Assembly: GCF_000971335.1 (NCBI RefSeq)
Contig: NZ_JZJL01000015.1
Span: 1 to 64,000 of the forward strand
DNA from: Chromobacterium vaccinii
GTDB taxonomy: Bacteria; Pseudomonadota; Gammaproteobacteria; Burkholderiales; Chromobacteriaceae
Direction: 5' to 3'
Length of the DNA stretch: 64,000 bases
Every line of letters begins with the position of its first letter. Position 1 is the first letter of the stretch. This document shows, piece by piece, positions 47,282-56,600 of the stretch. The notes under the pieces were generated by a model. That model was not told the origin of the DNA, did no database searches, and worked only from the letters and a program-made list of their open reading frames with translations. Both the position numbers and the translations under genes were made by a program.

Positions 47282-50200
47282 TTACGATGCCAGGGCCGCC
47301 TGGCTCGAGTCCTTCTTTGCGCCTTGGCGGTCGGCGCCTAGCAGCAGGTAGGTGGCCGGCACCACGAACAGTGTGAACAAGGTGCCGATGGACAGGCCGG
47401 CGAAGATGACGATGCCCATCGCGTTGCGCCCCGCCGCGCCGGCGCCGGAGGCCAGCACCAGGGGCAGCACGCCCAGCGCCATCGCGGCCGTTGTCATCAG
47501 GATGGGGCGCAGCCGGATGCCCGCCGCCTCTTCCAGTGCTTCTCGTTTGCTCCGCCCCGCGCGTTGCAGCTCGTTCGCGTATTGCACGATCAGAATGCCG
47601 TGCTTGCTGATCAACCCCATCAGCGTGACCAGTCCCACCTGGGTGTAGATGTTGAGCGTGGCGAGGCCGACGTTGATGAAGACCATCGCGCCGAACAAGG
47701 CCATCGGCACCGATACCAGGATGACCATCGGGTCTCGGAAGCTTTCAAACTGCGCGGCCAGCACCAGATAGACGATGATTGCCGCCAGAAGCAGCACGAT
47801 GACAAACCCGCCGGTTTCCTGCATGTACTGGCGGGATGGCCCGGAGTAGTCCACCGAGTAGCCGCTGGGCGCCACTTCAGCCAGCGTCTTGCGCATGAAG
47901 TCCAGCGCCTCGCCCTGTGAAAGGCCGATCAAGGGCACTCCGGACAGTGTGGCTGAGTTCTGTTGCTGGAAGCGGTAAATGGCGGCGGGCGCCACTTCCT
48001 GCTGCAGATGGGCGACAGAGGAGGCCGGGACGATGCCGCCGCCCGGCGTGCGCAGCTTGTAATCCAGAACCTGGGACGGATTCAGCCGGTCGCTTTGCTT
48101 CATTTGCGGAATCACCTTGTAGGAGCGGCCGTCGATGGAGAAGTAATTGACGTAGGCGCCGCCCAACGCCGCGCCCAGCGCCTGGCCGACATCGCTCTGG
48201 GTCATGCCCAGCATGGCGACTTTGTCGCGGTCTATGACCAGCGAGGATTGCGGCCGGTCCACCTTGAGGTCTGAGTCGACGAAGAAAAACCTCCCGCTCG
48301 CCTGAGCCTTGGTCAGCACGGCCTGCGCCACGCCGTTCAGCTTGTCCACCGGCTCGGCGGTGCGGATCACGAATTGCATCGGCAGCCCCTGGGCGCCGGG
48401 AAGGGAGGGGAGCTGGAACGCGGCGACCCGCGCGCCCGCCACGGCCGACCACTCCTTCTGCATTTCCTGCTGAAGCTTGGTGGCGCTCAGCTTGCGCTCG
48501 TCCCAGGGTTTCAGCAGCATGCCGCCTATGCTCTGATTGACGGTCGGCGTGCCGGTCATCTGGAACATCTGCGCGTACTCAGGCCGCTTTCTGGCGATTT
48601 CATACACCTGGTCGGCATAGGTCTGCATCTGCTGGATGGTGGCGTTGGGCGGGCCCTGGACATGCGCCAGCACGATGCCTTGATCTTCCTGAGGCGCCAG
48701 TTCCGACATCGCGGTCATGAACAGATAGATCAGGCCGCACAAGATCAGGCCGCCCATCGCCACCCATACCTGCCAGGTGTCCAGCGCGCTTTTCAGCATG
48801 CGCTCGTAGCGGTGCTGAATGCGCTCCATTCTCCGGTCCATGAAGCGGGCCAGCCGGCCGGGCTGGTGGCCGGCGCGCATCAGGCCTGCGCTCATCATCG
48901 GCGACAGCGTCAGCGCGATCACGCCCGATATCGTCACCGCTCCGGCCAGCGTGAAGGCGAATTCGGTGAATAACGCGCCGGTGAGGCCGCCCTGAAAGCC
49001 GATGGGCATGTAGGCGGCGATCAGCACCGCCGTCATGGCGACGACCGGGCCGGCCAGCTGCCGCGCGGCCAGCAGCGAGGCCTCCAGCGCCGACAGACCG
49101 TCTTCGCGCATGTGGCGGTCCACGTTTTCGATGACGATGATGGCGTCGTCCACCACCAGGCCGATGGCCAGCACCAGCGCCAGCAGGGTCAGCAGATTGA
49201 TGGTGTAACCCAGCATCTGCATGATGATGAAGGTGCCGATCAGCGACAGCGGAATGGCGATCACCGGCACGATCACTGCGCGCATATTGCCCAGAAACAG
49301 GAAAACCACCGCCGACACGATGATGAACGCTTCGATCAACGTCTTCACCACTTCGTTGACCGAGATGTTGATGGCGTCGGTGGCGTCGAAGACGATGCTG
49401 CTCTTCAGGCCGGTGGGCATCTCTTTCTGCAGTTCGGGGAAGGCCGCGCGCACGCGTTTGGCCACGTCCAGCGCGTTGGCGCCCGGGGCGACCTTGACGC
49501 CGAGGAATACCGAACGCTTGCCGTCGAAAGACACGCTGGAGTCGTAGTTGTCGGCGCCCAGCACTACATTGGCCACGTCGGACAGACGCACCAGCGCGCC
49601 GTTCTCCTGCTTGATCACCAGTTTCTTGAATTCATCCACCGAGTGCAGCTCGGTGCCGGCGTTCAGATTGACGCTGACCATCTGGCCCTTGGTCGCGCCC
49701 AGCGTCGTCAAATAGTTGTTGCTGGCCAGCGCGGCGTAGACTTCGTTAGCGGTGACGTTGTGGGCGGCCAGCCGGGTGGAGTCCAGCCAGGCCCTCAGCG
49801 CGAACTGGCGGTCGCCCAGCATCTGGGTTTTCTGCACGCCTTCGATGGAGTCCAGCTTGGGTTTGACCACGCGCAGCAGGTAGTCGGTGATGTGGTTGCC
49901 CGGCAGCTCGTCGCTGTAAAAACCCAGATACATCGCATCGGTGGTCTGGCCTATCTGCACGTTCAGCGTAGGCTGCTGCGCTTGCTGCGGCAGCTGGTTC
50001 TTCATCGACTGGACCTGGGTGTTGATCTCGGTCAGCGCTTTGTTGGGGTCGTAGTTCAGCCGCAGCGTGGCGACGATAGTGGACATGCCGCTGGAGCTGG
50101 TGGACGAGATGTAGTCCACGCCCTGGGCCTGGGCGACGGCGCTTTCCAGCGGCTGGGTGATGAAGCCGGCCACTGTGTCTGCGCTGGCGCCGTAATAGGC

Positions 50201-50347
50201 GGTGCTGATGGTGACGATCGCATTTTCGGTCTTCGGGTATTCGCTGATTTTCAGCGAGGAGAACGCATGCAGCCCAAGCACCAGGATCAGCAGGTTGAGG
50301 GTAATGGCCAGCACCGGCCGGCGGATGAAGATATCGGTGAATTTCAT
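47282..50347 (-). CDS. RND multidrug efflux pump (HAE-1 type)
   Basis: The 1021-residue inner-membrane pump of the AcrB/MexB type has twelve membrane helices and two large periplasmic loops. Key features are RRPVLAITLNLLI at the start and the central VVDDAIIVIENVDRHMRE helix; its Asp-Asp belongs to the proton relay. The ending includes LMGLISKHGILIVQYANELQRAGRSKREA. The third gene of the operon, it works with the adaptor and outer-membrane factor. Substrate range cannot be read from sequence; adjacency to the polyketide synthase suggests export of its product. Confidence 0.93.
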   Translation of the reverse strand: MKFTDIFIRRPVLAITLNLLILVLGLHAFSSLKISEYPKTENAIVTISTAYYGASADTVAGFITQPLESAVAQAQGVDYISSTSSSGMSTIVATLRLNYDPNKALTEINTQVQSMKNQLPQQAQQPTLNVQIGQTTDAMYLGFYSDELPGNHITDYLLRVVKPKLDSIEGVQKTQMLGDRQFALRAWLDSTRLAAHNVTANEVYAALASNNYLTTLGATKGQMVSVNLNAGTELHSVDEFKKLVIKQENGALVRLSDVANVVLGADNYDSSVSFDGKRSVFLGVKVAPGANALDVAKRVRAAFPELQKEMPTGLKSSIVFDATDAINISVNEVVKTLIEAFIIVSAVVFLFLGNMRAVIVPVIAIPLSLIGTFIIMQMLGYTINLLTLLALVLAIGLVVDDAIIVIENVDRHMREDGLSALEASLLAARQLAGPVVAMTAVLIAAYMPIGFQGGLTGALFTEFAFTLAGAVTISGVIALTLSPMMSAGLMRAGHQPGRLARFMDRRMERIQHRYERMLKSALDTWQVWVAMGGLILCGLIYLFMTAMSELAPQEDQGIVLAHVQGPPNATIQQMQTYADQVYEIARKRPEYAQMFQMTGTPTVNQSIGGMLLKPWDERKLSATKLQQEMQKEWSAVAGARVAAFQLPSLPGAQGLPMQFVIRTAEPVDKLNGVAQAVLTKAQASGRFFFVDSDLKVDRPQSSLVIDRDKVAMLGMTQSDVGQALGAALGGAYVNYFSIDGRSYKVIPQMKQSDRLNPSQVLDYKLRTPGGGIVPASSVAHLQQEVAPAAIYRFQQQNSATLSGVPLIGLSQGEALDFMRKTLAEVAPSGYSVDYSGPSRQYMQETGGFVIVLLLAAIIVYLVLAAQFESFRDPMVILVSVPMALFGAMVFINVGLATLNIYTQVGLVTLMGLISKHGILIVQYANELQRAGRSKREALEEAAGIRLRPILMTTAAMALGVLPLVLASGAGAAGRNAMGIVIFAGLSIGTLFTLFVVPATYLLLGADRQGAKKDSSQAALAS

Positions 50348-50357
50348 CTGGCCGTCC

Positions 50358-51524
50358 TTATTGTTCCTGCGGAGCCGGATTGGCTTCGCTGGCGGGCTGG
50401 ACTTGGTTGTCGACGACCAGCGCGGTGCCGTTCTTGAGCTTGAGCTGGCCGCTGGTCACCACCTGGTCGCCGGCCTGGATGCCTTTCAGGATGGCCACTT
50501 GGTCGCCGCGGGTGGAACCCGTGGTGACAAACACTTGCTCGGCCACCGGCAGCGTCTTACCGTCTTCGCCGGCCTTGGTTCCCGGCTTGACGATGAAGGC
50601 TGTGACGCCGTAGGCGTTGTAGGACAGCGCGGCCTGGGAGAGGGTCAGGTGGCGCTGACGGGCGCCGGCATCGATGCGGATATTGGCGTACATGCCAGGC
50701 AGCAGCTTCTGCTGGTGGTTGGCGAGCTGGGCCTCCACCCGTACCGAGCGGGTGGCATCGTCCACCTTGGGGCTGATGGAGGTGACCTTGCCGCCGAACC
50801 ATTGCCCGGCGCGCGCGTTGGTTTCCACGTTGACGGTCTGGCCGGGCGAGAGCTGGCCTAATTGTTCTTGCGGCACGCTGAAGTCGACGAACAACGGGTC
50901 CAGCGCCTGCAGCGTGACGATGGCGTCGCCGGGCTTCAAGTATTGGCCCGGATTGACGGTGCGTATGCCCAGTTTGCCGGCGAAGGCTGCGCGTATCGTT
51001 TTCTTGTCCACCAGCGCCTGTTGCTGCCGGGCCAGCGCCTGCTTGCTTTTCAGGTCGGCCGCCGACGCATCCAGCGTGGCCTTGGGGATGGCCTTGATCT
51101 CGTATTGGGTGCGGTCGCGGTCATAGGCCGTCTTCGCCAGTTCGGCGGCGGCCTTGTGGGATTGCAGCAGCGCGATGTCGTCGGCGTCGTTCAGCTCCAG
51201 CAGCACTTGTCCGGCTTTCACCTCGTCCCCGGACTTGAAACGTACCTGACGGATCAGGCCTGCCACTTCCGTGGTGACGTCCACGCCCTGGGCGGCGCGG
51301 ATGCTGCCCACCGCGTGGATTTGCGGCTGCCAGGTCTGGTAGCTGGCGCGGGCCGTGCTGACCGTGACCGGTTGCGCCGACATCTCGCCGACGAATTTGG
51401 CGATCATATAACCCTTGAGAAAATTGAATCCGACCAGCGCGCCGAACAGCAGCGCCAGACAGATCAGCATCACGATCATCCGCTTCCGCAGCGGGCGCGG
51501 AGTCGGCAGGGTGGTTGTGGTCAT
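50358..51524 (-). CDS. RND periplasmic adaptor (membrane-fusion protein)
   Basis: The 388-residue protein has one N-terminal membrane anchor (MIVMLICLALLFGALVGFNFL), followed by the lipoyl hairpin halves (VDVTTEVAGLIRQVRFKSGDEVKAGQVLLELND and IRAAFAGKLGIRTVNPGQYLKPGD). An alpha hairpin and beta-barrel come next. It links the pump to the outer-membrane channel. Its ATG overlaps the stop of the channel gene by four bases, and the pump gene follows after ten bases. Confidence 0.93.
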   Translation of the reverse strand: MTTTTLPTPRPLRKRMIVMLICLALLFGALVGFNFLKGYMIAKFVGEMSAQPVTVSTARASYQTWQPQIHAVGSIRAAQGVDVTTEVAGLIRQVRFKSGDEVKAGQVLLELNDADDIALLQSHKAAAELAKTAYDRDRTQYEIKAIPKATLDASAADLKSKQALARQQQALVDKKTIRAAFAGKLGIRTVNPGQYLKPGDAIVTLQALDPLFVDFSVPQEQLGQLSPGQTVNVETNARAGQWFGGKVTSISPKVDDATRSVRVEAQLANHQQKLLPGMYANIRIDAGARQRHLTLSQAALSYNAYGVTAFIVKPGTKAGEDGKTLPVAEQVFVTTGSTRGDQVAILKGIQAGDQVVTSGQLKLKNGTALVVDNQVQPASEANPAPQEQ

Positions 51525-53059
51525 CGGGTATTCTCCTGTTGCGGCGGTGCGGCCGTTTTCTCGGTTTCGTCCTGACGCCAGCCGCCGCCCAGCGCCTGGA
51601 ACAGCGCGGCGGTGTCGGCATAGCGAGCGGCCCGGGCCTGGGCCAGCGCGATGGTGGTCTGTTGGTATTGGCGTTGAGCATCCAGCAGCGACAGATAGCC
51701 GATGGCGCCCAGGCCGTATTGCTTGCGCGCAAGCTCAAGGGTGTCGCGGGCTGAGGACCAGGCCTGGGTTTGGGCGCGCAGGCCTGCCGCGTCGTTGTCC
51801 AGCGCGCGCAGCGCGTCGGCTACGTTCTGGAAGGCTGACAGCACGGTTTCGCGGTATTGGGCCTCGGCTTGTTCGTAGGCGGCTTCGGCTGCGCGCTTGC
51901 GCGAGCGCAGTTCCCCGCCGTGGAACAGCGGCTGGGCGAGTCCCGCGCCGAAGTTCCACACGGCCGCCGCCGGGGTGAGCAACTGCGATCCCGACCCCGC
52001 CTGACTGCCGTAGCCGGCGGACAAGGTCAGTTGCGGATAGAGCGCGGCGGCGGCCACGCCCACCTGGGCGCTGGCCTGACGCAACAAAGCCTCCGAGGCC
52101 AGAATGTCGGGACGCCGACGCGCCAGTTCGGACGGCACGCTGACGGGCAGGCTGTCCGGCAGCGTGAACATGTCCAGGTGGAAAGCCGGAAGTCCGCCTT
52201 CTCCAGGCAGGCGCCCGGACAAAGAGGCCAGCCGATGCCGGGTTTGAGCCAGGGATTGGCGCAGCGGCGCCAGCGAAGCTTCGGTCTGCGCCAGCTGGGT
52301 TTGCTGCGACAGCACGTCGGTGCGCGCCGCGCCGCCGGCGTCGAATTGCCGGCGCAGCACGTCCAGCTGGCTGGCCTGGTCGGCCGCGATGCGTTCGGTG
52401 GCCTCGATCTGCGCCCGCAGCGAGGCTTCCTGCACGGCGGAGGTGACCAGATTGGCGCTCAGCGCCAGGTAGGCCGCGCGCAGCTGGAAGCCTTGGTAAT
52501 CCACGCTTGCCTGCAGCTTTTCCAATTCGCGGCGGGTCCCGCCGAACAGATCGAAGCGGTAGCTGACGTTGACCGAGGCGTTGTACAGGTTCAGCGCGCT
52601 GGCGAAGTCGGGTTGGCCGAACGGGATGCCGTTGATCTTTTGCCGCTGGGCGCCCAGTTGACCATCCACTCTGGGCAAGGACTGGCCGCCGCGTTCGGAC
52701 TGATAGATTTCTCCAGCCTGGCGCAACGCCGCCTGCGCCGCGGCGATATTGGGGCTGCGCGCCAGCGCGTCGCGGATCAAGCCGTCCAGCGCTTCGCTGC
52801 GGAACAGTTTCCACCAGTCGGCGGGAATGTCCTCGCCAGCGGAAAACCGTTGAGCCAGGCCTCCCGGCCCCGGGCTGTCGACAGTCTGCGCGGGCAAGGC
52901 TGTTTCGGTGTAGCGGTCTGCCTGCGGCGTGGCGGGACGGCGGTATTCCGGACCGACGGCGCATGCCGACAGTGCGGCGGCGAGGGCCGCGGCGCAAATC
53001 AACCGCGGCGCGCGCGACGGGATCGTTCTGTCGGCGCGCGGCCGAAAACCTTCGATCAT
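51521..53059 (-). CDS. NodT-type outer-membrane factor lipoprotein
   Basis: The 512-residue protein has a signal with lipobox LSAC and the start CAVGPEYRRPATP typical of OprM/NodT channels. Two repeated TolC-like halves follow, each with a coiled helical hairpin (ALARSPNIAAAQAALRQAGEIY and ARRRPDILASEALLRQASAQVGVAAAALYPQLTLSAGYG). First gene of the efflux operon. It starts about 590 bases from the divergent PKS start. Confidence 0.92.
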   Translation of the reverse strand: MIEGFRPRADRTIPSRAPRLICAAALAAALSACAVGPEYRRPATPQADRYTETALPAQTVDSPGPGGLAQRFSAGEDIPADWWKLFRSEALDGLIRDALARSPNIAAAQAALRQAGEIYQSERGGQSLPRVDGQLGAQRQKINGIPFGQPDFASALNLYNASVNVSYRFDLFGGTRRELEKLQASVDYQGFQLRAAYLALSANLVTSAVQEASLRAQIEATERIAADQASQLDVLRRQFDAGGAARTDVLSQQTQLAQTEASLAPLRQSLAQTRHRLASLSGRLPGEGGLPAFHLDMFTLPDSLPVSVPSELARRRPDILASEALLRQASAQVGVAAAALYPQLTLSAGYGSQAGSGSQLLTPAAAVWNFGAGLAQPLFHGGELRSRKRAAEAAYEQAEAQYRETVLSAFQNVADALRALDNDAAGLRAQTQAWSSARDTLELARKQYGLGAIGYLSLLDAQRQYQQTTIALAQARAARYADTAALFQALGGGWRQDETEKTAAPPQQENTR

Positions 53060-53649
53060 TCAGTCACCTCATGATGTTGCTATGCGTGAAGCCGGCTTCC
53101 GCCGCAAGCGCGGACGGGCGTGAGGATTTGCCAGGGCAGGCCGCTGATCTTGTCCGGCCTCTCCTCCGAGCCGGCGCCGGTTGGGCGATGGCTGACAGGC
53201 TGAAGGACAAACCGCAGGGGCGAAACAAGGACGGATTTCCGCTTCCGGCTTCCGGCGAAATCCCGCAGACGAAGCCGATTCGATGGCCGGCATGGTTTCG
53301 ACCGTTGGAAACGCCACTCCCGGCATGCGGCTCAATATATCCCGGCTTTGTTTTTTCACTCCGGGCAATGGGAAGCGCGGCGGATGGAGGCGAAATATCG
53401 CGCATTCGCATTTGATTCCCCTGGTTCGCCTATCCGGATGGCGGGGGATGCCGCTTTGCTATAGTCGCCGGCAATCGATCCGTCGCGCCAATTGCGTCAG
53501 TAAAACCCATGCGCATGGCAAGCGGCTGAATGGATCGACGCCGGCCGGACCCGGTTTTATCGGGGAACGGCCGTGACAATTTGTCGCCATCGCTGCGATG
53601 CGAACGCTGAGCGCGCTTCGCATTCCTGAACATTGGGGTGTCCGTCGAA
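53060..53649. promoter_or_regulatory. Divergent regulatory region between efflux and PKS operons
   Basis: About 590 bases without a supported gene. Promoters for both directions should lie here. Seen are an extended -10-like TGCTATAGT (53457-53465, plus strand, no good -35), and a perfect 12-bp palindrome CCATGCGCATGG (53507-53518). No LuxR-type box was recognised by eye. Confidence 0.4.
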
Positions 53650-56600
53650 ATGGCTGAGATTGAAAAGTTCAATAATGAACATTTGCAGGAGCTGGCCCAG
53701 TCCTATTTGCAGGCCGCGATCGCGGAATCGGCGGAGGCGGCGGCAGGCTCCTCGGCTTCATTCGATATTGCCGCGCCATTCGGCGAGTTGGGCCTGGATT
53801 CCTTTCGCATTCTGAAAGTCATCAAACGGCTGGAGTGCGATTTCGGCACCTTGCCGAAAACCCTGCTGTTCGAGCACTTCAATATCGAATTGCTGGCCGC
53901 TTATTTCGTCAGCCGTCACGCGGCGGCGCTGGCTGAAAAATGCGGCGCTTCTGTCGCTGCGCAGCCTGCCGCTGCGAGCGCGTTCCCGACCGCAAGCGCG
54001 GCGGCGCCGGCGATGCCGGCCGACAGCATACGCATGCTGGAAAAGAATCTGTCCGCGCATCCGGAATTGCAGGCGCGGATGGAAAAGCTGTTCGCCGAAC
54101 ACAAGAACGAAGGCAGCGTATCCCGCGGCACCCGCAACATCGCTCCCAATCTGTTCATCGGCGCGGCCCGCCGCGGCTATTTTCATTACGGCCGCTACAA
54201 GGAGCTGGTGATGGCCTACGCCTACACCGGCCCGGCGGAGCATTTCGCGGATCTTGCCGCCGAATTCCATCGCTACTGCGAATCGCGAGGCTACCAGCTG
54301 AACATGCTGACCGACGCGCCGGTGGAGACGGTGGGCGAGACGGCGTTCTCCTCCACGCCTTTCGGCGTGGTGCAGCGGGTGCTGGACATCGGTTCGTTCA
54401 CTTTGGAAGGCGGCGCGATGCGCCGGCTGCGCTATCAGGTATCCAAATTCGAGAAGGCCGGCGAGGGGCGCACGGTCGAGTACCGCTGTGGAACGGACGC
54501 CAAGGTGGATGGCGAGATCGCGGCTGTCATTGATCGCTGGTGCGAAGCCAAGCCCATGGTCAATCCGCTGATCCGCATCGTGCGCGAGGAAATCCTGGCC
54601 GGCCGCCTGGATGCGCAGCATCGCTTGTTCCTGACCTATTTGGACGGCGCGCTGCAAAACGTGATCCTGATCTCGGCGATGAGCGCAGCCGAACATAAAG
54701 GCTACCTGATGGATCTGGAGTTCTATCCGAAGGACATGCCGCTGGGCGGCCTGGAATTCGCGATAGTCAATATCATCGGCGCTCTGGCGCAAGAAGGCTG
54801 CGACATGCTCAGCCTGGGCGGCACCTACGGCTGCCGGCTGGAGGGCAGCGGCAACGCCGATCCGGAGGTAGATCGCATCCTGGACGACTTGCACCGCCAG
54901 GGCATCTTCAACGACGAAGGCAATCTGCAATTCAAGAACAAGTTCCGTCCGGAAAACCGCACCATCTACCTGAGCCGTCCGGCTGACAGCGGCCGCGCCG
55001 ACAATGTGATCGACATTATCTTGATGATCGCCGATCCGGAACGGGCCCAGACCCCGGACGACGAGAATCATAATCTGTCTGCGTCCGGCGCAAGCGAGGC
55101 GATGGCCCAGCCTGTCATCGCGATGGATCCGCCGGCCATCCGGCCTGCCGCAACGGAGGCCGAGGTGGCGGCCGGCACAGCGCCGCAGGGCGCGGCGCGG
55201 CTGGATGGCGAGCGGGTCCGCGCCCTGGAGGCTTGCGGCTTCAATCCGCACAATCTGGCGGCGGCGCAGGTGGAATTCGATCTGCGGACCGACTCGTGGG
55301 CGCAGCTGGAAACCCCGGCGGTGAGCCGCCGCATTGATTATCTTCGCGCCAAGTTGCAGCAACCGGCCAATATCGAAGCCGAACTGAAGCGGCTGCTGGG
55401 CTTCGAGTATTGTTTGCCGGCCGAGTCCGGCCGCGCCGCGGAGAGCTTGTTGTGCAAGGCATGGCCGAAACGCGGCCGCGTGTTGGAGAACCTGCTGTTT
55501 CCGTCGGGACTGTTCCACCAGATAGACCAGGGCTACGAACCCTGCGAGCTGCCGCACCCGGCGGCGCTGCAGCCGGATGCGGACGAGCCGTTCAAGGGCA
55601 ATCTCGATTGGGACGCGCTACGCGCGCAGACGGCTGACCATGCCGGGGACATCGCCTTCGTCTGCGTGGAGGTGTGCAACAACGCCTGCGGCGGCCAGCC
55701 CGCCGCGCTGTCCCACTTGAAGAAGGTCAAGGAGCTGCTGTCGGCGCATGGCATCGCGCTGGTGATCGACGCCACCCGGGTGCTGGAAAACGCGTTATTG
55801 CTGATTCGGCGAGAAACTGGCCAGACCGGGCGCGATGTTTGGGAGCTGGCGCGCGAAATACTGGACTGCGCCGATATTGTCACAGCCTCGCTGGCCAAGG
55901 ACTTTGGCGTCAACCGCGGCGGGGTGGTCGCGGTGAGGGACGCAGGCCTGTTTCGGCGACTGCAGGAGCAGCAGCGGCGCGATGGCGGCGGATTGGATGT
56001 GCTCGACAAAAAACTCGTCGGGCACGCGCTGGCGGAAAGCGATTGGGCATCCGCTCAGGCCGCGCGCCGCGTGGAGTCGTCCGAAAAACTGTGGCAGGCG
56101 CTGAAAAACGCCGGCGCGCCGATCATGTCGCCGGCCGGCGGCCATTGCGTGGTCGTCGATGTCGCGCGCATGCCTGAGTTTTCCGGCTTCGCCCATCCGC
56201 TGCCATCCTTCCTAGCCTGGTTGTATTTGAGCACGGGCATCCGCGCCGGCGCGCACAGCGCCGGCATGCGACAGAACGGGCCGCTGGGCGGCATGGTCAG
56301 GCTGGCTGTGCCCCTGGGGCTGAAAGCGGCGGAAATCGATGAACTGGCCGCGCGGCTGGCCCAGGCCTTCCGCGAGCGGGCGAATATTCCCGAGGTCGAG
56401 CCGGTCGGCGGCAAGCAGGCCGCCGCCGGCGACATGCATGCCGAGCATGGCCTGATCCGCTACCACCGCCTCCGCCCTGGCGCGGAATCGGCGGCGTCTG
56501 CGCCCGAAGCGCGCGCGGAGGCCTCATCGGCGATGGCGTCCGCACCGGTCGCCACGCGCGCCGCGGGCGATATCGCCGTGGTGGGCATGGCCGGACGCTA

